Assembly: GCF_004745945.1 (NCBI RefSeq)
Contig: NZ_SRLE01000014.1
Location: 124,001-188,000 of the forward strand
DNA length: 64,000 nucleotides
Source of the DNA: Mangrovimicrobium sediminis
GTDB taxonomy: Bacteria > Pseudomonadota > Gammaproteobacteria > Pseudomonadales > Halieaceae
Reading direction: 5' to 3'
Shown here: piece after piece, positions 23,929 to 31,932 of the stretch
How positions within the stretch are numbered: position 1 is the stretch's first letter
Layout: the number at the start of each line of letters is the position of its first letter
Notes under the pieces: generated by a model
The model's database searches: none
Told to the model about the DNA's origin: nothing
Seen by the model: only the letters and a program-made list of their open reading frames with translations
Translations under genes and position numbers: made by a program

Positions 23929-25104
23929 TCAGCTGCCGCGCGCGAGGCCCACGGCCTCGCGCGGGATGTCGAAAAAGTCCATGTAGTCGCCGTAGTCCTC
24001 GGCGACCTCCTCAGCCACCAGGCCATACTCCTCCAGCGCGTAGGGATTCGCGCCGCGCGCACCCTTGGGATTGTCCCGGTGCCAGCGCGCGACCGCGTCG
24101 CGCACCGCCTGCGGGGAATCGATACCCAGCCCGGCATGCACCTCGCGCATCGCGCCCGCCGGGTCATCCAGCAGGCGGTAGTAGTCCACGTGCACCACCC
24201 TGTTGGCGTCGGCGCCGCGGGCAAAAGCCAGGATACGGTCGATATGCAGGCGCATGAACGCGCGCATCTGCCGGCCGACCCGCGCAGGCTCGGCGGGCGT
24301 ATCACAGCGCGCGCTGCGCAGCAGGTGGGTGAGCTTGCACAGCGAGGCCAGGGTCTGCACCGGGTCGCGGTGGGTCATCACAAAACTCGCCGAGGGGTGC
24401 ACCCGCAAAATCGCATCCATGGCCAGCACGTGCGCCGGGTACTTGAGCGCCCAGCGGCAGGCGGGCGTGCGCCATTGCAGGAGTTGTAACTGGCGCTTGT
24501 GCACCGCGTAGGCGGCGGTGAAATCCAGGTCATCGCGCAGGTAATCGAAATACCCGGGCACGTCGAGCAGGTTGTGGAAACCCGCGGCCGCGCTGGCGTG
24601 CTCCATGAAGGCGTGGCACTCCTCCGGGCCGTCCGCGTCCATCAGGTGCAGGGCGTCGAAGCCCTCCACCATCGGCCGGGCCGCGGCGCGCCTCTCGGCC
24701 TCCTCGCGCTTGCGCTGCTGCACAGATGCCGGGTCGAAGCCGGGGGGCGGCTGCGGGGTGATCGCCTCCCAGGTGCGGATCAGGCGGAAGCGGTCGTCGC
24801 GGTCGAACAGGTACTGGAAAAACGTGGTGCCCGAGCGCGGCAGCCCGGTGAGGAACACCGGTCGGTCGATGACCTCGGCGGCGATCTCCGGGTAGTCGGT
24901 CACCCAGCGCTGCGCCGCCAGGCGGTCGGCGAAGCGGTCGACCAGGCCGTTGTGGGTGATCGCCTCGCCCCAGTCCGGCAGGCCGCTGTCGGCGTTGATG
25001 GAGGCCACCAGGGCGCGCAGGTTGTCCTGCAGCGACGCGGCGTCGGCGTCCTCGCGGCCCTCCCGTTGTTCCGCCTCGCGGCGGATGGCGTCCGCGTCCA
25101 GCAC
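23929..25104 (-). CDS. sulfotransferase-family protein (Sulfotransfer_3 type)
   Basis: With a GTG start at 25104 this is 391 aa. The 5'-PAPS loop 'FLTGLPRSGTTFFQ' is at about residues 84-97, and the 3'-phosphate segment is 'FVMTHRDPVQTLASL'. The GTG lies 4 bases after the stop of the upstream SDR; a longer ATG start at 25170 would overlap that gene by 62 bases and is less likely. Members of this group occur in actinobacterial, sphingomonad and marine gammaproteobacterial lipid and steroid gene clusters beside SDR and TetR genes, where the true acceptor is mostly unknown. It is unrelated in layout to the glycan sulfotransferases at 1.5-5.9 kb. Confidence 0.78.
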   Translation of the reverse strand: MLDADAIRREAEQREGREDADAASLQDNLRALVASINADSGLPDWGEAITHNGLVDRFADRLAAQRWVTDYPEIAAEVIDRPVFLTGLPRSGTTFFQYLFDRDDRFRLIRTWEAITPQPPPGFDPASVQQRKREEAERRAAARPMVEGFDALHLMDADGPEECHAFMEHASAAAGFHNLLDVPGYFDYLRDDLDFTAAYAVHKRQLQLLQWRTPACRWALKYPAHVLAMDAILRVHPSASFVMTHRDPVQTLASLCKLTHLLRSARCDTPAEPARVGRQMRAFMRLHIDRILAFARGADANRVVHVDYYRLLDDPAGAMREVHAGLGIDSPQAVRDAVARWHRDNPKGARGANPYALEEYGLVAEEVAEDYGDYMDFFDIPREAVGLARGS

Positions 25105-25108
25105 GCCG

Positions 25109-25870
25109 CTACCCCGCGGTGATGCCGTTGTCGATGTTGATGCAGGCGCCGTGGTAGCCGCGCGCCGCATCCGTGGCGAGGAAGGCGACCATCTGCGCCA
25201 CGTCCTCCACCTCGACCAGTCCGCGCAGCGGCGCGATGCGCCCGAGCAGACTCGGGTCCGGGTCCTCCAGTTTGGTCAGGCCCATGGCCAGGGCGGTCAT
25301 CATGCCGCCCGGCGCCACCGCGTTGAAGCGGATCGGCTGGTGCATGTATTCCATCGCCAGCGATTTGGTCATGTGGGTGAGACCGGCCTTGGTCGCCGAA
25401 TACGCCGCGAGGTAGGCCTGGCCCATGAACGCGGCGCAGGATGTCACGTTGACCACCGCACCGTGGGTCTCCAGCAGGTGCGGGATGGCGGCGCGGATCA
25501 GCTTGAACGGCGCCGCGAGGTTAACCGCCAGCGTGGTGTCCAGTTCGTCGTCGGTCATCGCCGCGCTGTGCCGCGGGATGAACACCGCCGCAACATTGCA
25601 CAGGGCGTCGAGCCGGCCATAGGCCTCCACCGCGGCGGCGACAGCCGGTGCGCACTGGGCGGTCTCGGACAGGTCGATAGCCTGCACCTGCGCCCGGGCG
25701 CCGAGTTCGCGCACCATGGCCGCGGTCTCCTCCAGCCCCTGCGCGTTGATGTCCAGCAGGCTGAGGCTGGCGCCGGCGCGGGCCAGCTCCAGGGCGGTGG
25801 CGCGACCCAGCCCGGCGGCGGCGCCGGTGACCAGTGCGACCTTGTCGTGCATGTCAGAGGGTGTGGGCAT
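25109..25870 (-). CDS. SDR-family oxidoreductase
   Basis: A 253-aa SDR. The cofactor loop TGAAAGLG is at about 15-22, the catalytic Ser is in 'NVTSCAAF' and YSATK is at proper spacing. The usual NNAG is changed to NVAA, a variation seen in some SDR groups. 'LLDIN' suggests NAD. The ATG at 25870 has a GGAG 12 bases upstream; an ATG six codons later has none. It is followed after 4 bases by the sulfotransferase gene and preceded by TetR-2 (44-base gap), so the three are probably one transcript under TetR control. Confidence 0.85.
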   Translation of the reverse strand: MPTPSDMHDKVALVTGAAAGLGRATALELARAGASLSLLDINAQGLEETAAMVRELGARAQVQAIDLSETAQCAPAVAAAVEAYGRLDALCNVAAVFIPRHSAAMTDDELDTTLAVNLAAPFKLIRAAIPHLLETHGAVVNVTSCAAFMGQAYLAAYSATKAGLTHMTKSLAMEYMHQPIRFNAVAPGGMMTALAMGLTKLEDPDPSLLGRIAPLRGLVEVEDVAQMVAFLATDAARGYHGACINIDNGITAG

Positions 25871-25914
25871 GTTTAGCTCTAGCTCCTGTTATCTGGGGTA
25901 GCCCGGCAGCCGTG

Positions 25915-26595
25915 CTAGCGGGATTTTTGCGGGGCACTGTCGTCCAGCAATTGCTGGAGGTGGGGAAAGGACTCGGCGCGCACCACGCCGTGCATCATCA
26001 GGCGCAGCATCTCGCGGCGCATGCGCCGGGTCATCGCCTCGCGCTCGCGGGTCGTGCGCGAGTTGGCGCGCACCCACAGCGGCCAGAGGAAATAGCCAGC
26101 GAGCATGACCACTGACAGCGCCTCGGCATCGATGCCCTCCTCGCTGTGCTCGCTCTCGGCGAGGTCCCGGGTGCTCTGGGCGAAGCGGCGGAAGAAGGCG
26201 TTTTCTCCCGGGTTGTCCGAGGACATGACCGAGAACAGCCAGATACGCCCGAGTTCGGGATTCTCCACCGCGAAGTCGACCAGGATGCTGATCGCCTCGA
26301 AAATCGGCCGGTTGTGCGGCTGCCCGTCGCCCTCGTCGTTGTCGCCGAAAATGCGTTGCAGCAGGTGTTCGCTGACCCAGTCCACAGTCGCCTGGATCAG
26401 GTCGTCGCGGGTCTCAAAGTGCTGGTAGGCGGTGCCGCGGTTGACGCCGGCGAGGTGCGCGACACGCGACAGGCTGAGGCCGTCGGGTCCGTCGGAGGCG
26501 AGCACGGTGCGCGCGGCGGCGAGGATTTCCTCGCGCGTGGCCTGCGGATTGCGCCGGCGCCGACCGGACGGGGGAGCGTCCGTGGGACCCACCAT
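25915..26595 (-). CDS. TetR-family transcriptional regulator (TetR-2)
   Basis: A 226-aa regulator paralogous to TetR-1 and TetR-3: the helix-turn-helix ends in the same 'AGVNRGTAYQHF'. The C-terminal ligand domain is alpha-helical and its tail is 'DDSAPQKSR'. The ATG at 26595 is chosen; a TTG 12 bases upstream lies inside a palindrome that looks like its own operator. The gene is co-directional with the SDR-sulfotransferase pair downstream and with TetR-3 93 bases upstream. It likely represses its own transcript until a hydrophobic ligand binds; the ligand is unknown. Confidence 0.9.
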   Translation of the reverse strand: MVGPTDAPPSGRRRRNPQATREEILAAARTVLASDGPDGLSLSRVAHLAGVNRGTAYQHFETRDDLIQATVDWVSEHLLQRIFGDNDEGDGQPHNRPIFEAISILVDFAVENPELGRIWLFSVMSSDNPGENAFFRRFAQSTRDLAESEHSEEGIDAEALSVVMLAGYFLWPLWVRANSRTTREREAMTRRMRREMLRLMMHGVVRAESFPHLQQLLDDSAPQKSR

Positions 26596-26597
26596 AC

Positions 26598-26616
26598 TAA
26601 TCACCAATGTCGATTA
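26598..26616. promoter_or_regulatory. operator-like palindrome overlapping the TetR-2 leader
   Basis: TAATC-ac-CA-a-TG-tc-GATTA is a 19-bp inverted repeat with 7 of 9 base pairs matching. It starts 3 bases upstream of the TetR-2 ATG, so a bound dimer could block transcription or mask the ribosome site. Confidence 0.5.
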
Positions 26617-26688
26617 TTATCTCGGCGGATTCTGCGCGCCTGTACCGGGGCTGTCAACCGCGCCGGGGCGCCGCCTGCAGTGCCGGGC

Positions 26689-27381
26689 TCAGCGCACCGG
26701 GTTTTGCTCGAGGTAGGACTGCAGCAGCGCATGGGTGTCCGCGCGCAATACGCCGTGCATGCTCAGGCGCAGCACTTCGCCGGCGAAGCGCCGCGACATG
26801 GATTTGCGCGCGCGCTTGCTCTGGGCGTGGGAACTCACCCACACCGGCCACAGGAAAAAACCCGAGAGCATGAGCACGGTGAGCACCTCGATATCGATGC
26901 CCTCCTCGCCCGCGCCGCCCTGCACCATGTCCTGGACCGAGCGCATGAAGCGCTTGTAGAAGACATCCTCGCTGGGGTTATCCCGCGACAACAGGTCGTA
27001 GAGCCAGATGCGCCCGATATCCGGGTTGTCGATGGCGAAATCCGCCAGGCGCACACTGAACTGCGCCATGCGACTGACCAGTTGCCCGATGTCCACCTCA
27101 CTCGCCCCGGCCACTTCCCCGGGGTCGATATCCTCGGGAAATACCGCATCCAGCAACTGGCTGCTCACCCAGTCGAGGGTGGCGCGCACCAGGTCTTCCT
27201 TCAGTTCAAAGTGCTGGTAGGCCGTGCCGCGATTGACCCCGGCCAGTTTGGCCACGCCGGAAACGCTCAGGCCCTCGGCGCCATCCTGGGAGAGCATGGT
27301 CTTGGCGGCCTCGAGAATCGCCAGCCGCGTCCCCTCGGGATCGCGCCTGCGGCGTGGTTGTCGCTGTTCGACACGCGACAT
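26689..27381 (-). CDS. TetR-family transcriptional regulator (TetR-3)
   Basis: A 230-aa TetR regulator with 'LAGVNRGTAYQHF' in its recognition helix, identical over 'GVNRGTAYQHF' to TetR-1 and TetR-2. The neighbourhood suggests TetR-2 and TetR-3 arose by tandem duplication: both are minus strand, similar in length and end near 'HGV(V/L)RA'. It is divergent from an SDR at 27616, whose promoter it may control. An inverted repeat GAATC-(6)-GATTC (27386-27401) lies just upstream of its start. Confidence 0.9.
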   Translation of the reverse strand: MSRVEQRQPRRRRDPEGTRLAILEAAKTMLSQDGAEGLSVSGVAKLAGVNRGTAYQHFELKEDLVRATLDWVSSQLLDAVFPEDIDPGEVAGASEVDIGQLVSRMAQFSVRLADFAIDNPDIGRIWLYDLLSRDNPSEDVFYKRFMRSVQDMVQGGAGEEGIDIEVLTVLMLSGFFLWPVWVSSHAQSKRARKSMSRRFAGEVLRLSMHGVLRADTHALLQSYLEQNPVR

Positions 27382-27385
27382 GCTT

Positions 27386-27401
27386 GAATCCCCTGTGATT
27401 C
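27386..27401. promoter_or_regulatory. inverted repeat upstream of TetR-3
   Basis: GAATC-CCCTGT-GATTC, a perfect 5-bp inverted repeat with a 6-base spacer, begins 5 bases upstream of the TetR-3 ATG. The arms resemble AATC/GATT of the palindrome upstream of TetR-2, but the spacer is 3 bases shorter. Confidence 0.3.
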
Positions 27402-27615
27402 CACTTGGTCAGAGCCGGCGCGAATCATTGTTATAAATGCGTCCGGACATTGCGGTTTATAGCAGTTTGCCGCCGCAAATGACAACGCCGCGTCCGCGGC
27501 GCCCCGCCGCTTGCAGGCAAATACCCAAATTTATATGCTAGCCGCTCTTCGCAATCCCCGTTCGCCCGCGCGTTGCGCGCAGGCGCGCCTCTATTCTTCA
27601 AGCAGGAAGGACACC

Positions 27616-28287
27616 ATGCTAGACAAGCTCCGCGTAGTCATCACCGGCGCCGCCGGCTCACTCGGCCAGGCCGCTGCAGAAAAAGCCCGCGCCTCGGGCG
27701 CCTATGTTATCGGCCTGGACATCGTCGATACGCAGAGCCTGGCGAATACCGACGAGTATCACCAGGTCAACCTCATGGACCGCGACGCCACCCGCGAGTG
27801 CTTCGCGGCCCTCGGCGACATCGACGCCCTGTGCAATATCGCCGGCGGCTTCGCCATGGGCGACACCGCCTACGATGCTGACAGCGACCAGTGGGCGAAG
27901 ATGTTCGCCATCAACGTCGACACCATGCGCAACGCGACCATGGCGGCGGTGCCGCTGTTGAAGCAAAAAGCGAAGGGGGCAATCGTCAATATCGGCGCCA
28001 TCGGCGCGCTGTCCGGCATCGGCACGATGAGCGCCTACTGCTGCTCCAAGGGCTCGGTGATGAAACTGACCGAGAGCCTGTCCGACGAACTGCGCGAGGA
28101 CGGCATCAACGTCAACGCGGTCATGCCCAGCATCATCGACACCCCGCCCAACCGCGAGGGCATGCCGGACGCGGACTTCTCCAAGTGGGTCAGCCCGCAG
28201 CAACTGGCCGAAGTGATCTGTTTCCTCGCCTCGCCCGCGGCCAGTGGCGTGCACGGCGCGCTGGTGCCGGTGCGCGGGCTTTCCTGA
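27616..28287 (+). CDS. SDR-family protein with altered catalytic serine position
   Basis: A short SDR of 223 aa. The ATG at 27616 has AGGAAGG just upstream; an in-frame ATG 105 bases earlier gives an unrelated extension. The cofactor loop TGAAGSLG is at 10-17, 'CNIAG' replaces NNAG, and Y141 and K145 (YCCSK) are present. The residue 13 before the Tyr, where the catalytic Ser should be, is Ala (A128 in 'NIGAIGA'). It is therefore either slow, uses another hydroxyl, or is a binding protein. The divergent neighbour is TetR-3. The chain ends 'VPVRGLS' rather than the usual 'DGG' tail. Confidence 0.82.
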   Translation: MLDKLRVVITGAAGSLGQAAAEKARASGAYVIGLDIVDTQSLANTDEYHQVNLMDRDATRECFAALGDIDALCNIAGGFAMGDTAYDADSDQWAKMFAINVDTMRNATMAAVPLLKQKAKGAIVNIGAIGALSGIGTMSAYCCSKGSVMKLTESLSDELREDGINVNAVMPSIIDTPPNREGMPDADFSKWVSPQQLAEVICFLASPAASGVHGALVPVRGLS

Positions 28288-28294
28288 ACCCGCT

Positions 28295-28318
28295 GCGCGC
28301 CCGTGTTAGCGGGCGCGC
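28295..28318 (+). terminator. strong hairpin after the SDR gene
   Basis: GCGCGCCCG-TGTTAG-CGGGCGCGC is a perfect 9-bp GC stem with a 6-base loop, 7 bases after the stop. No T-run follows, so it may be a weak or rho-assisted terminator between convergent genes. Confidence 0.4.
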
Positions 28319-28391
28319 GCACTCTCCCTGCGGTATTCCCCGCCAGGCTTTTGCGAAAAAGCGCGCCGGTCAGGTCTCCACGACAGCGCGG

Positions 28392-30254
28392 TTACAGCTC
28401 GAGTGAAGTCTCGTCCAGCAGGTCCGGCTGCGGTTTGCGCTGCTCGTGCATCCACGCGAAGCGCTCGCCCGCCGGGTTGTCACGCAGCAGGCTGGCGGCG
28501 AACGCCGGACGCAGGGACTGGAAGTACAGCCGCGCCTCGATGTGCAGCCCCGCGTTATCCAGGCCCGCCCAGGGCAGGCGGTAGTGCACGGTGTCGCTGC
28601 CCGAGCCCTCGCCGCTGCCATCGTTGTTGAAATCCGCGTCGTTGCGCGCCCGCCCCGCCACCGCGATGTCCGCCGAGTAATCCGGTGAATCCGCAGTAAA
28701 ACCAGCGGGAGGAATGCGGTTGTCCTTCACGTAGCGGGCGCCGTAGAGCAGCGTATAGGTGACCTGGCCGTTCACATCGGCCATGACGGCCTCGTACACC
28801 GGCACCTGCGCCGCGTTGCTCACCACGTCGCGGTGCGGCAGGTAACAGCGGGTGGCGACGAAGTCCGCGGGCTTGTGCGGCGCCAGGCAGGCTGCCTGTG
28901 CCAGCCGGGCGTCGCTCCCCAGGCGGCCGTCCGCGTCCGGCGTACCCGACTCGAACAACACCGCGCCGTCCGCGTCGCTCACCACCAGGTTCACCCACAC
29001 ACGACGGCTGGGAAAACTGGTGGGCAGCTTGTGGCCGCTGCGGTTGCGGATGGTGACGGCAATCTCCAGCAGGTCGTCGTCCAGTTGCGCACTGTCGATA
29101 CTCAGCGTGGCGGTGCGGTTGCGCATGAATCGCGTGTTACTGGCGATCTGCGCATCGAATCCCTCCGCGGTCGTGCTGCCGGCGATGCCCAGTTCCGCGC
29201 GGAAATCGCGCAGCAGTTCCAGCACGTAGACGTTGCCGCCACGGAAGCCGTGCTGCGAGTAGGTGTCGCGCTCGGGCCAGGCGGGATTGGCGTCGCCGTT
29301 GGGCTTGGTGGCGATCGCCGTGCTGTAGTCCTCGATCACCGGCATGTGGCAGTCCTGGCAGCTGCGGTCGCCGGCATCGCCCTCGCTGTAAGTGCTGTTG
29401 AGCCACTCGGCATAGGGTGACTGCTCGACAAACTCCGCGCCGGTCAGCGCATCCGTGTTCACATCCACGGTCGGCGTCTTCAGGTCGTGGCAGGTGGCGC
29501 ACAGTTCCGAGGACTGGATGTGGCTGGCCCCCATGACCGTGTACTGGGTCTGGCGCTGCATGGGCATGGCCAGCGGGTCGCTGTAGGGGCCGTAGATGAT
29601 GCGGCTGTCGTAGATCACGTATTTGCCAGAAGCCGCCTCACCCAGGTCCTGGGCGTCGATCTGGTGGCACAGCGTGCAGCTGACGCCCTCGCGCGCCATG
29701 TCCTGCTGCGCGGCGCTCTCCAGCCGGTAGCAGCCCTCGTCGTCCAGCGGGCAGTCCTCGGTTTCCAGCGAGGTGAGGGTACTGTGGGCGTTGCTGTGGG
29801 CCATGGGTGAATGGCAGGTCAGGCACTTGTCCTCGATGGTACCGGCAAGTGCGGGGAACTGCGCGGTCTCGCCGGCCAGCTGCGCCTGGAAGATGGGGTC
29901 GTCGAAACTGTGGGCCATGGCCGAGTGCTTCCAGCCAGCGTACGGGCTGATGTCCTCACCGTCCGCGTCCTGTGGATAGCGCAGCACGCCGCTGCCATCG
30001 GTGGCGGCGGAGTGACAATCAGCGCAGGTGGCGGCGTCGGTGAAGGCGCCGATCACCCCCCAGTGCGGATCGAATTCGTCTACTGAGACGATGCTCTCTT
30101 CAACGTCCTCGAAGTCCTCGACCTCCTCGACCGCCTCCGGCAGTGCCAGGGGCGGCTCGCTGGTGCGCGGCGGTGAAGCGGACCCGCCGCTACCGCAGGC
30201 AACGAGCCAGACACAGAGCAGGTTGAGCAGGAACGATTTGCGCTTGAGCCTCAT
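28392..30254 (-). CDS. five-heme c-type cytochrome lipoprotein
   Basis: A 620-aa protein. The lipoprotein signal peptide ends in the lipobox L-V-A-C20. An acidic linker (about 40-60) follows. Five CxxCH heme sites are visible: CADCH 77-81, CLTCH 144-148, CTLCH 193-197, CATCH 252-256 and CQDCH 299-303. The second half (about 330-620) is heme-free, beta-rich and contains a calcium-loop-like 'DFNNDGSGEGSGSD'. It should be anchored in the outer or inner membrane facing the periplasm and transfer electrons there. Layout resembles cytochrome-c554-like multiheme proteins. No other respiratory gene lies nearby and its partner is unknown. It is monocistronic between convergent and divergent genes. Confidence 0.88.
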   Translation of the reverse strand: MRLKRKSFLLNLLCVWLVACGSGGSASPPRTSEPPLALPEAVEEVEDFEDVEESIVSVDEFDPHWGVIGAFTDAATCADCHSAATDGSGVLRYPQDADGEDISPYAGWKHSAMAHSFDDPIFQAQLAGETAQFPALAGTIEDKCLTCHSPMAHSNAHSTLTSLETEDCPLDDEGCYRLESAAQQDMAREGVSCTLCHQIDAQDLGEAASGKYVIYDSRIIYGPYSDPLAMPMQRQTQYTVMGASHIQSSELCATCHDLKTPTVDVNTDALTGAEFVEQSPYAEWLNSTYSEGDAGDRSCQDCHMPVIEDYSTAIATKPNGDANPAWPERDTYSQHGFRGGNVYVLELLRDFRAELGIAGSTTAEGFDAQIASNTRFMRNRTATLSIDSAQLDDDLLEIAVTIRNRSGHKLPTSFPSRRVWVNLVVSDADGAVLFESGTPDADGRLGSDARLAQAACLAPHKPADFVATRCYLPHRDVVSNAAQVPVYEAVMADVNGQVTYTLLYGARYVKDNRIPPAGFTADSPDYSADIAVAGRARNDADFNNDGSGEGSGSDTVHYRLPWAGLDNAGLHIEARLYFQSLRPAFAASLLRDNPAGERFAWMHEQRKPQPDLLDETSLEL

Positions 30255-30459
30255 GATGGCGTTCTTCCGGAAGCTGCGATTTCCTCCAAGCTATCAACAG
30301 CCGCCCGCCGGCGGAGTGACAATCCGCAAGCGCTGGCGATTTTCCCGGTACTGGCAGGCAAACGCATCGAAGCCGGCGAAAACCCCCGCCGGCAGCGAAT
30401 AGCTGGTAGAGTCTCCTGCGGCATACCACCGCGCCACACCCTCACGGAGGACCGCACCC

Positions 30460-31002
30460 ATGGCACAGCAGTACCGCGCACTGGAAGACAAGCACATCGA
30501 ATTCATCGCCCGCCAGCAGATGTATTTCGTCGGTTCCGCCGGCGCCGAGGGTTTCGTCAACGTCTCGCCCAAGGGCATGGACAGCCTGCGTGTACTGGGC
30601 CCCAACCGTGTCGCCTGGCTCAACCTCACCGGCAGCGGCAACGAGACCGCTGCCCATGTGCTGGAGAATGGGCGCATGACCGTCATGTTCTGCTCCTACG
30701 ATGCGGCGCCGCTGATCCTGCGCCTGTACGGCAAGGCTGAGGTCGTCTACCCGCGCCATGAGCGCTGGGACGAACTGGCGCAGCACTTCCCCGCCCACGC
30801 CGGCGCGCGGCAGTTTTTCGACCTCGACGTCGCCATGGTGCAGACCTCCTGCGGCTACGCGGTACCGCGCTACGAGTTCGTGGAACAGCGCCCGACGCTG
30901 GTGCAATGGGCGGAAAAACACGGCGCCGAGGGCGTCATGCAGTACTGGCAGGATAAAAACCGCGTCAGCCTGGACGGCGCGGACACCGGCATCTTCGAAT
31001 AG
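30460..31002 (+). CDS. pyridoxamine 5'-phosphate oxidase-family (FMN-binding split-barrel) protein
   Basis: A 180-aa single-domain split-barrel protein. Segments 'HIEFIARQQMYFVGSAG', 'VNVSPKGMDSLRVLG' and 'RMTVMFCSYDAAPLILRLYG' match the PPOx/FMN-binding group of general stress and flavin reductase-like proteins. No PLP-synthesis motif can be claimed. The ATG follows CGGAGGA, a strong ribosome site 9 bases upstream. It precedes an SDR gene by 23 bases, so the two form a small operon. The role could be a flavin- or F420-type oxidoreductase; the substrate is unknown. Confidence 0.82.
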   Translation: MAQQYRALEDKHIEFIARQQMYFVGSAGAEGFVNVSPKGMDSLRVLGPNRVAWLNLTGSGNETAAHVLENGRMTVMFCSYDAAPLILRLYGKAEVVYPRHERWDELAQHFPAHAGARQFFDLDVAMVQTSCGYAVPRYEFVEQRPTLVQWAEKHGAEGVMQYWQDKNRVSLDGADTGIFE

Positions 31003-31025
31003 AACATAAACACAAGGAGTACAGC

Positions 31026-31793
31026 ATGCGCTTGAAGGGACGCATCGCCCTGGTCACCGGTTCCTCGCGCGGTATCGGCGCGGCGATCGCAAAAAAACTC
31101 GCGGCCGAAGGGGCCAGCCTCGTGCTGCACGCGCGCGAGACCGACGAACAGGCCCAGCAGGTGGCCGGGGCCATCCGCAGCGCGGGGGGCGAGGCGCATA
31201 TCGTGCTGGGCGACCTGACCACGCCGGAAGCCCCGTTGCGCGTGGTGCAGGAGGCCTTCGCCGTTCACGGTGCGCTGGACATCCTGGTGTGCAACGCCGG
31301 CGGCAGCAGGGGCGGACTGGTGGTCAACCAGCAGTTGGCGGATATCGACGCCACCCTGGCCCTGAACCTGCGCGCGGTGATGCTCTCGGTCGGCGAATTC
31401 GCCCGCCTGACGCAGAGCGACCAGGGCCGCATCGTGCTGATTTCCTCGGGTGCGGCAGCGCACCCGGCCTACGGCGCGTCAGGCCTGTCCGCCGCCAAGG
31501 CCGGCGCCGAGGCGTTCATTCGCGCCGCCGCGCAGGAACTGGGAGAACGCGGGATCACCGCCAATACAGTGGCCCCGGGCACCACGAAAACCGACCGCAT
31601 CGCCGGCCAGGCCTGGACCGACAAGGTGCCGCCTTGGACCGCCCTGCGCCGCCTCGGCGAGCCGGAGGACATTGCAGATATCGTCGCCTTCGTGGTCTCC
31701 CACGAGGCGCGCTGGCTGACCGGCGCCACCCTACCCGCCAGCGGCGGCCTGCTCACCACCGCGGCGAATATCCTGGCGCTGGACCAGCGCTAA
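31026..31793 (+). CDS. SDR-family protein lacking the catalytic tyrosine
   Basis: A 255-aa SDR with an intact cofactor loop (TGSSRGIG at 11-18), CNAG at 89-92, Ser at 140-141 and K158. The catalytic tyrosine position is Leu154: the codon is CTG and the motif reads GLSAAKAG instead of YSAAKAG. The other features are normal, so it probably binds NAD(P)H but cannot carry out the standard proton relay unless Y149, five residues upstream, substitutes. It lies 23 bases behind the FMN-binding protein gene and has AAGGAG before its ATG. Confidence 0.85.
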   Translation: MRLKGRIALVTGSSRGIGAAIAKKLAAEGASLVLHARETDEQAQQVAGAIRSAGGEAHIVLGDLTTPEAPLRVVQEAFAVHGALDILVCNAGGSRGGLVVNQQLADIDATLALNLRAVMLSVGEFARLTQSDQGRIVLISSGAAAHPAYGASGLSAAKAGAEAFIRAAAQELGERGITANTVAPGTTKTDRIAGQAWTDKVPPWTALRRLGEPEDIADIVAFVVSHEARWLTGATLPASGGLLTTAANILALDQR

Positions 31794-31932
31794 CCGCCAG
31801 CGCCGCCTCGCCGGGGAGGTATCGCCGACCAACGCGGACACATGCCACTACAGGGCGAGGCTCACCAGCACCCAGAACCAGGCCGGGCCTTTGCGTTATT
31901 CGTCCGGTGACATGGCTGCGCTCAGGGTGGGA

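Noticed and set aside
27466-27479. TTTGC-CGCC-GCAAA between TetR-3 and an SDR as a fifth copy of the shared operator
   Set aside because: The spacing between arms is one base longer than in the other four sites (14 instead of 13 bases), so the symmetry does not match.
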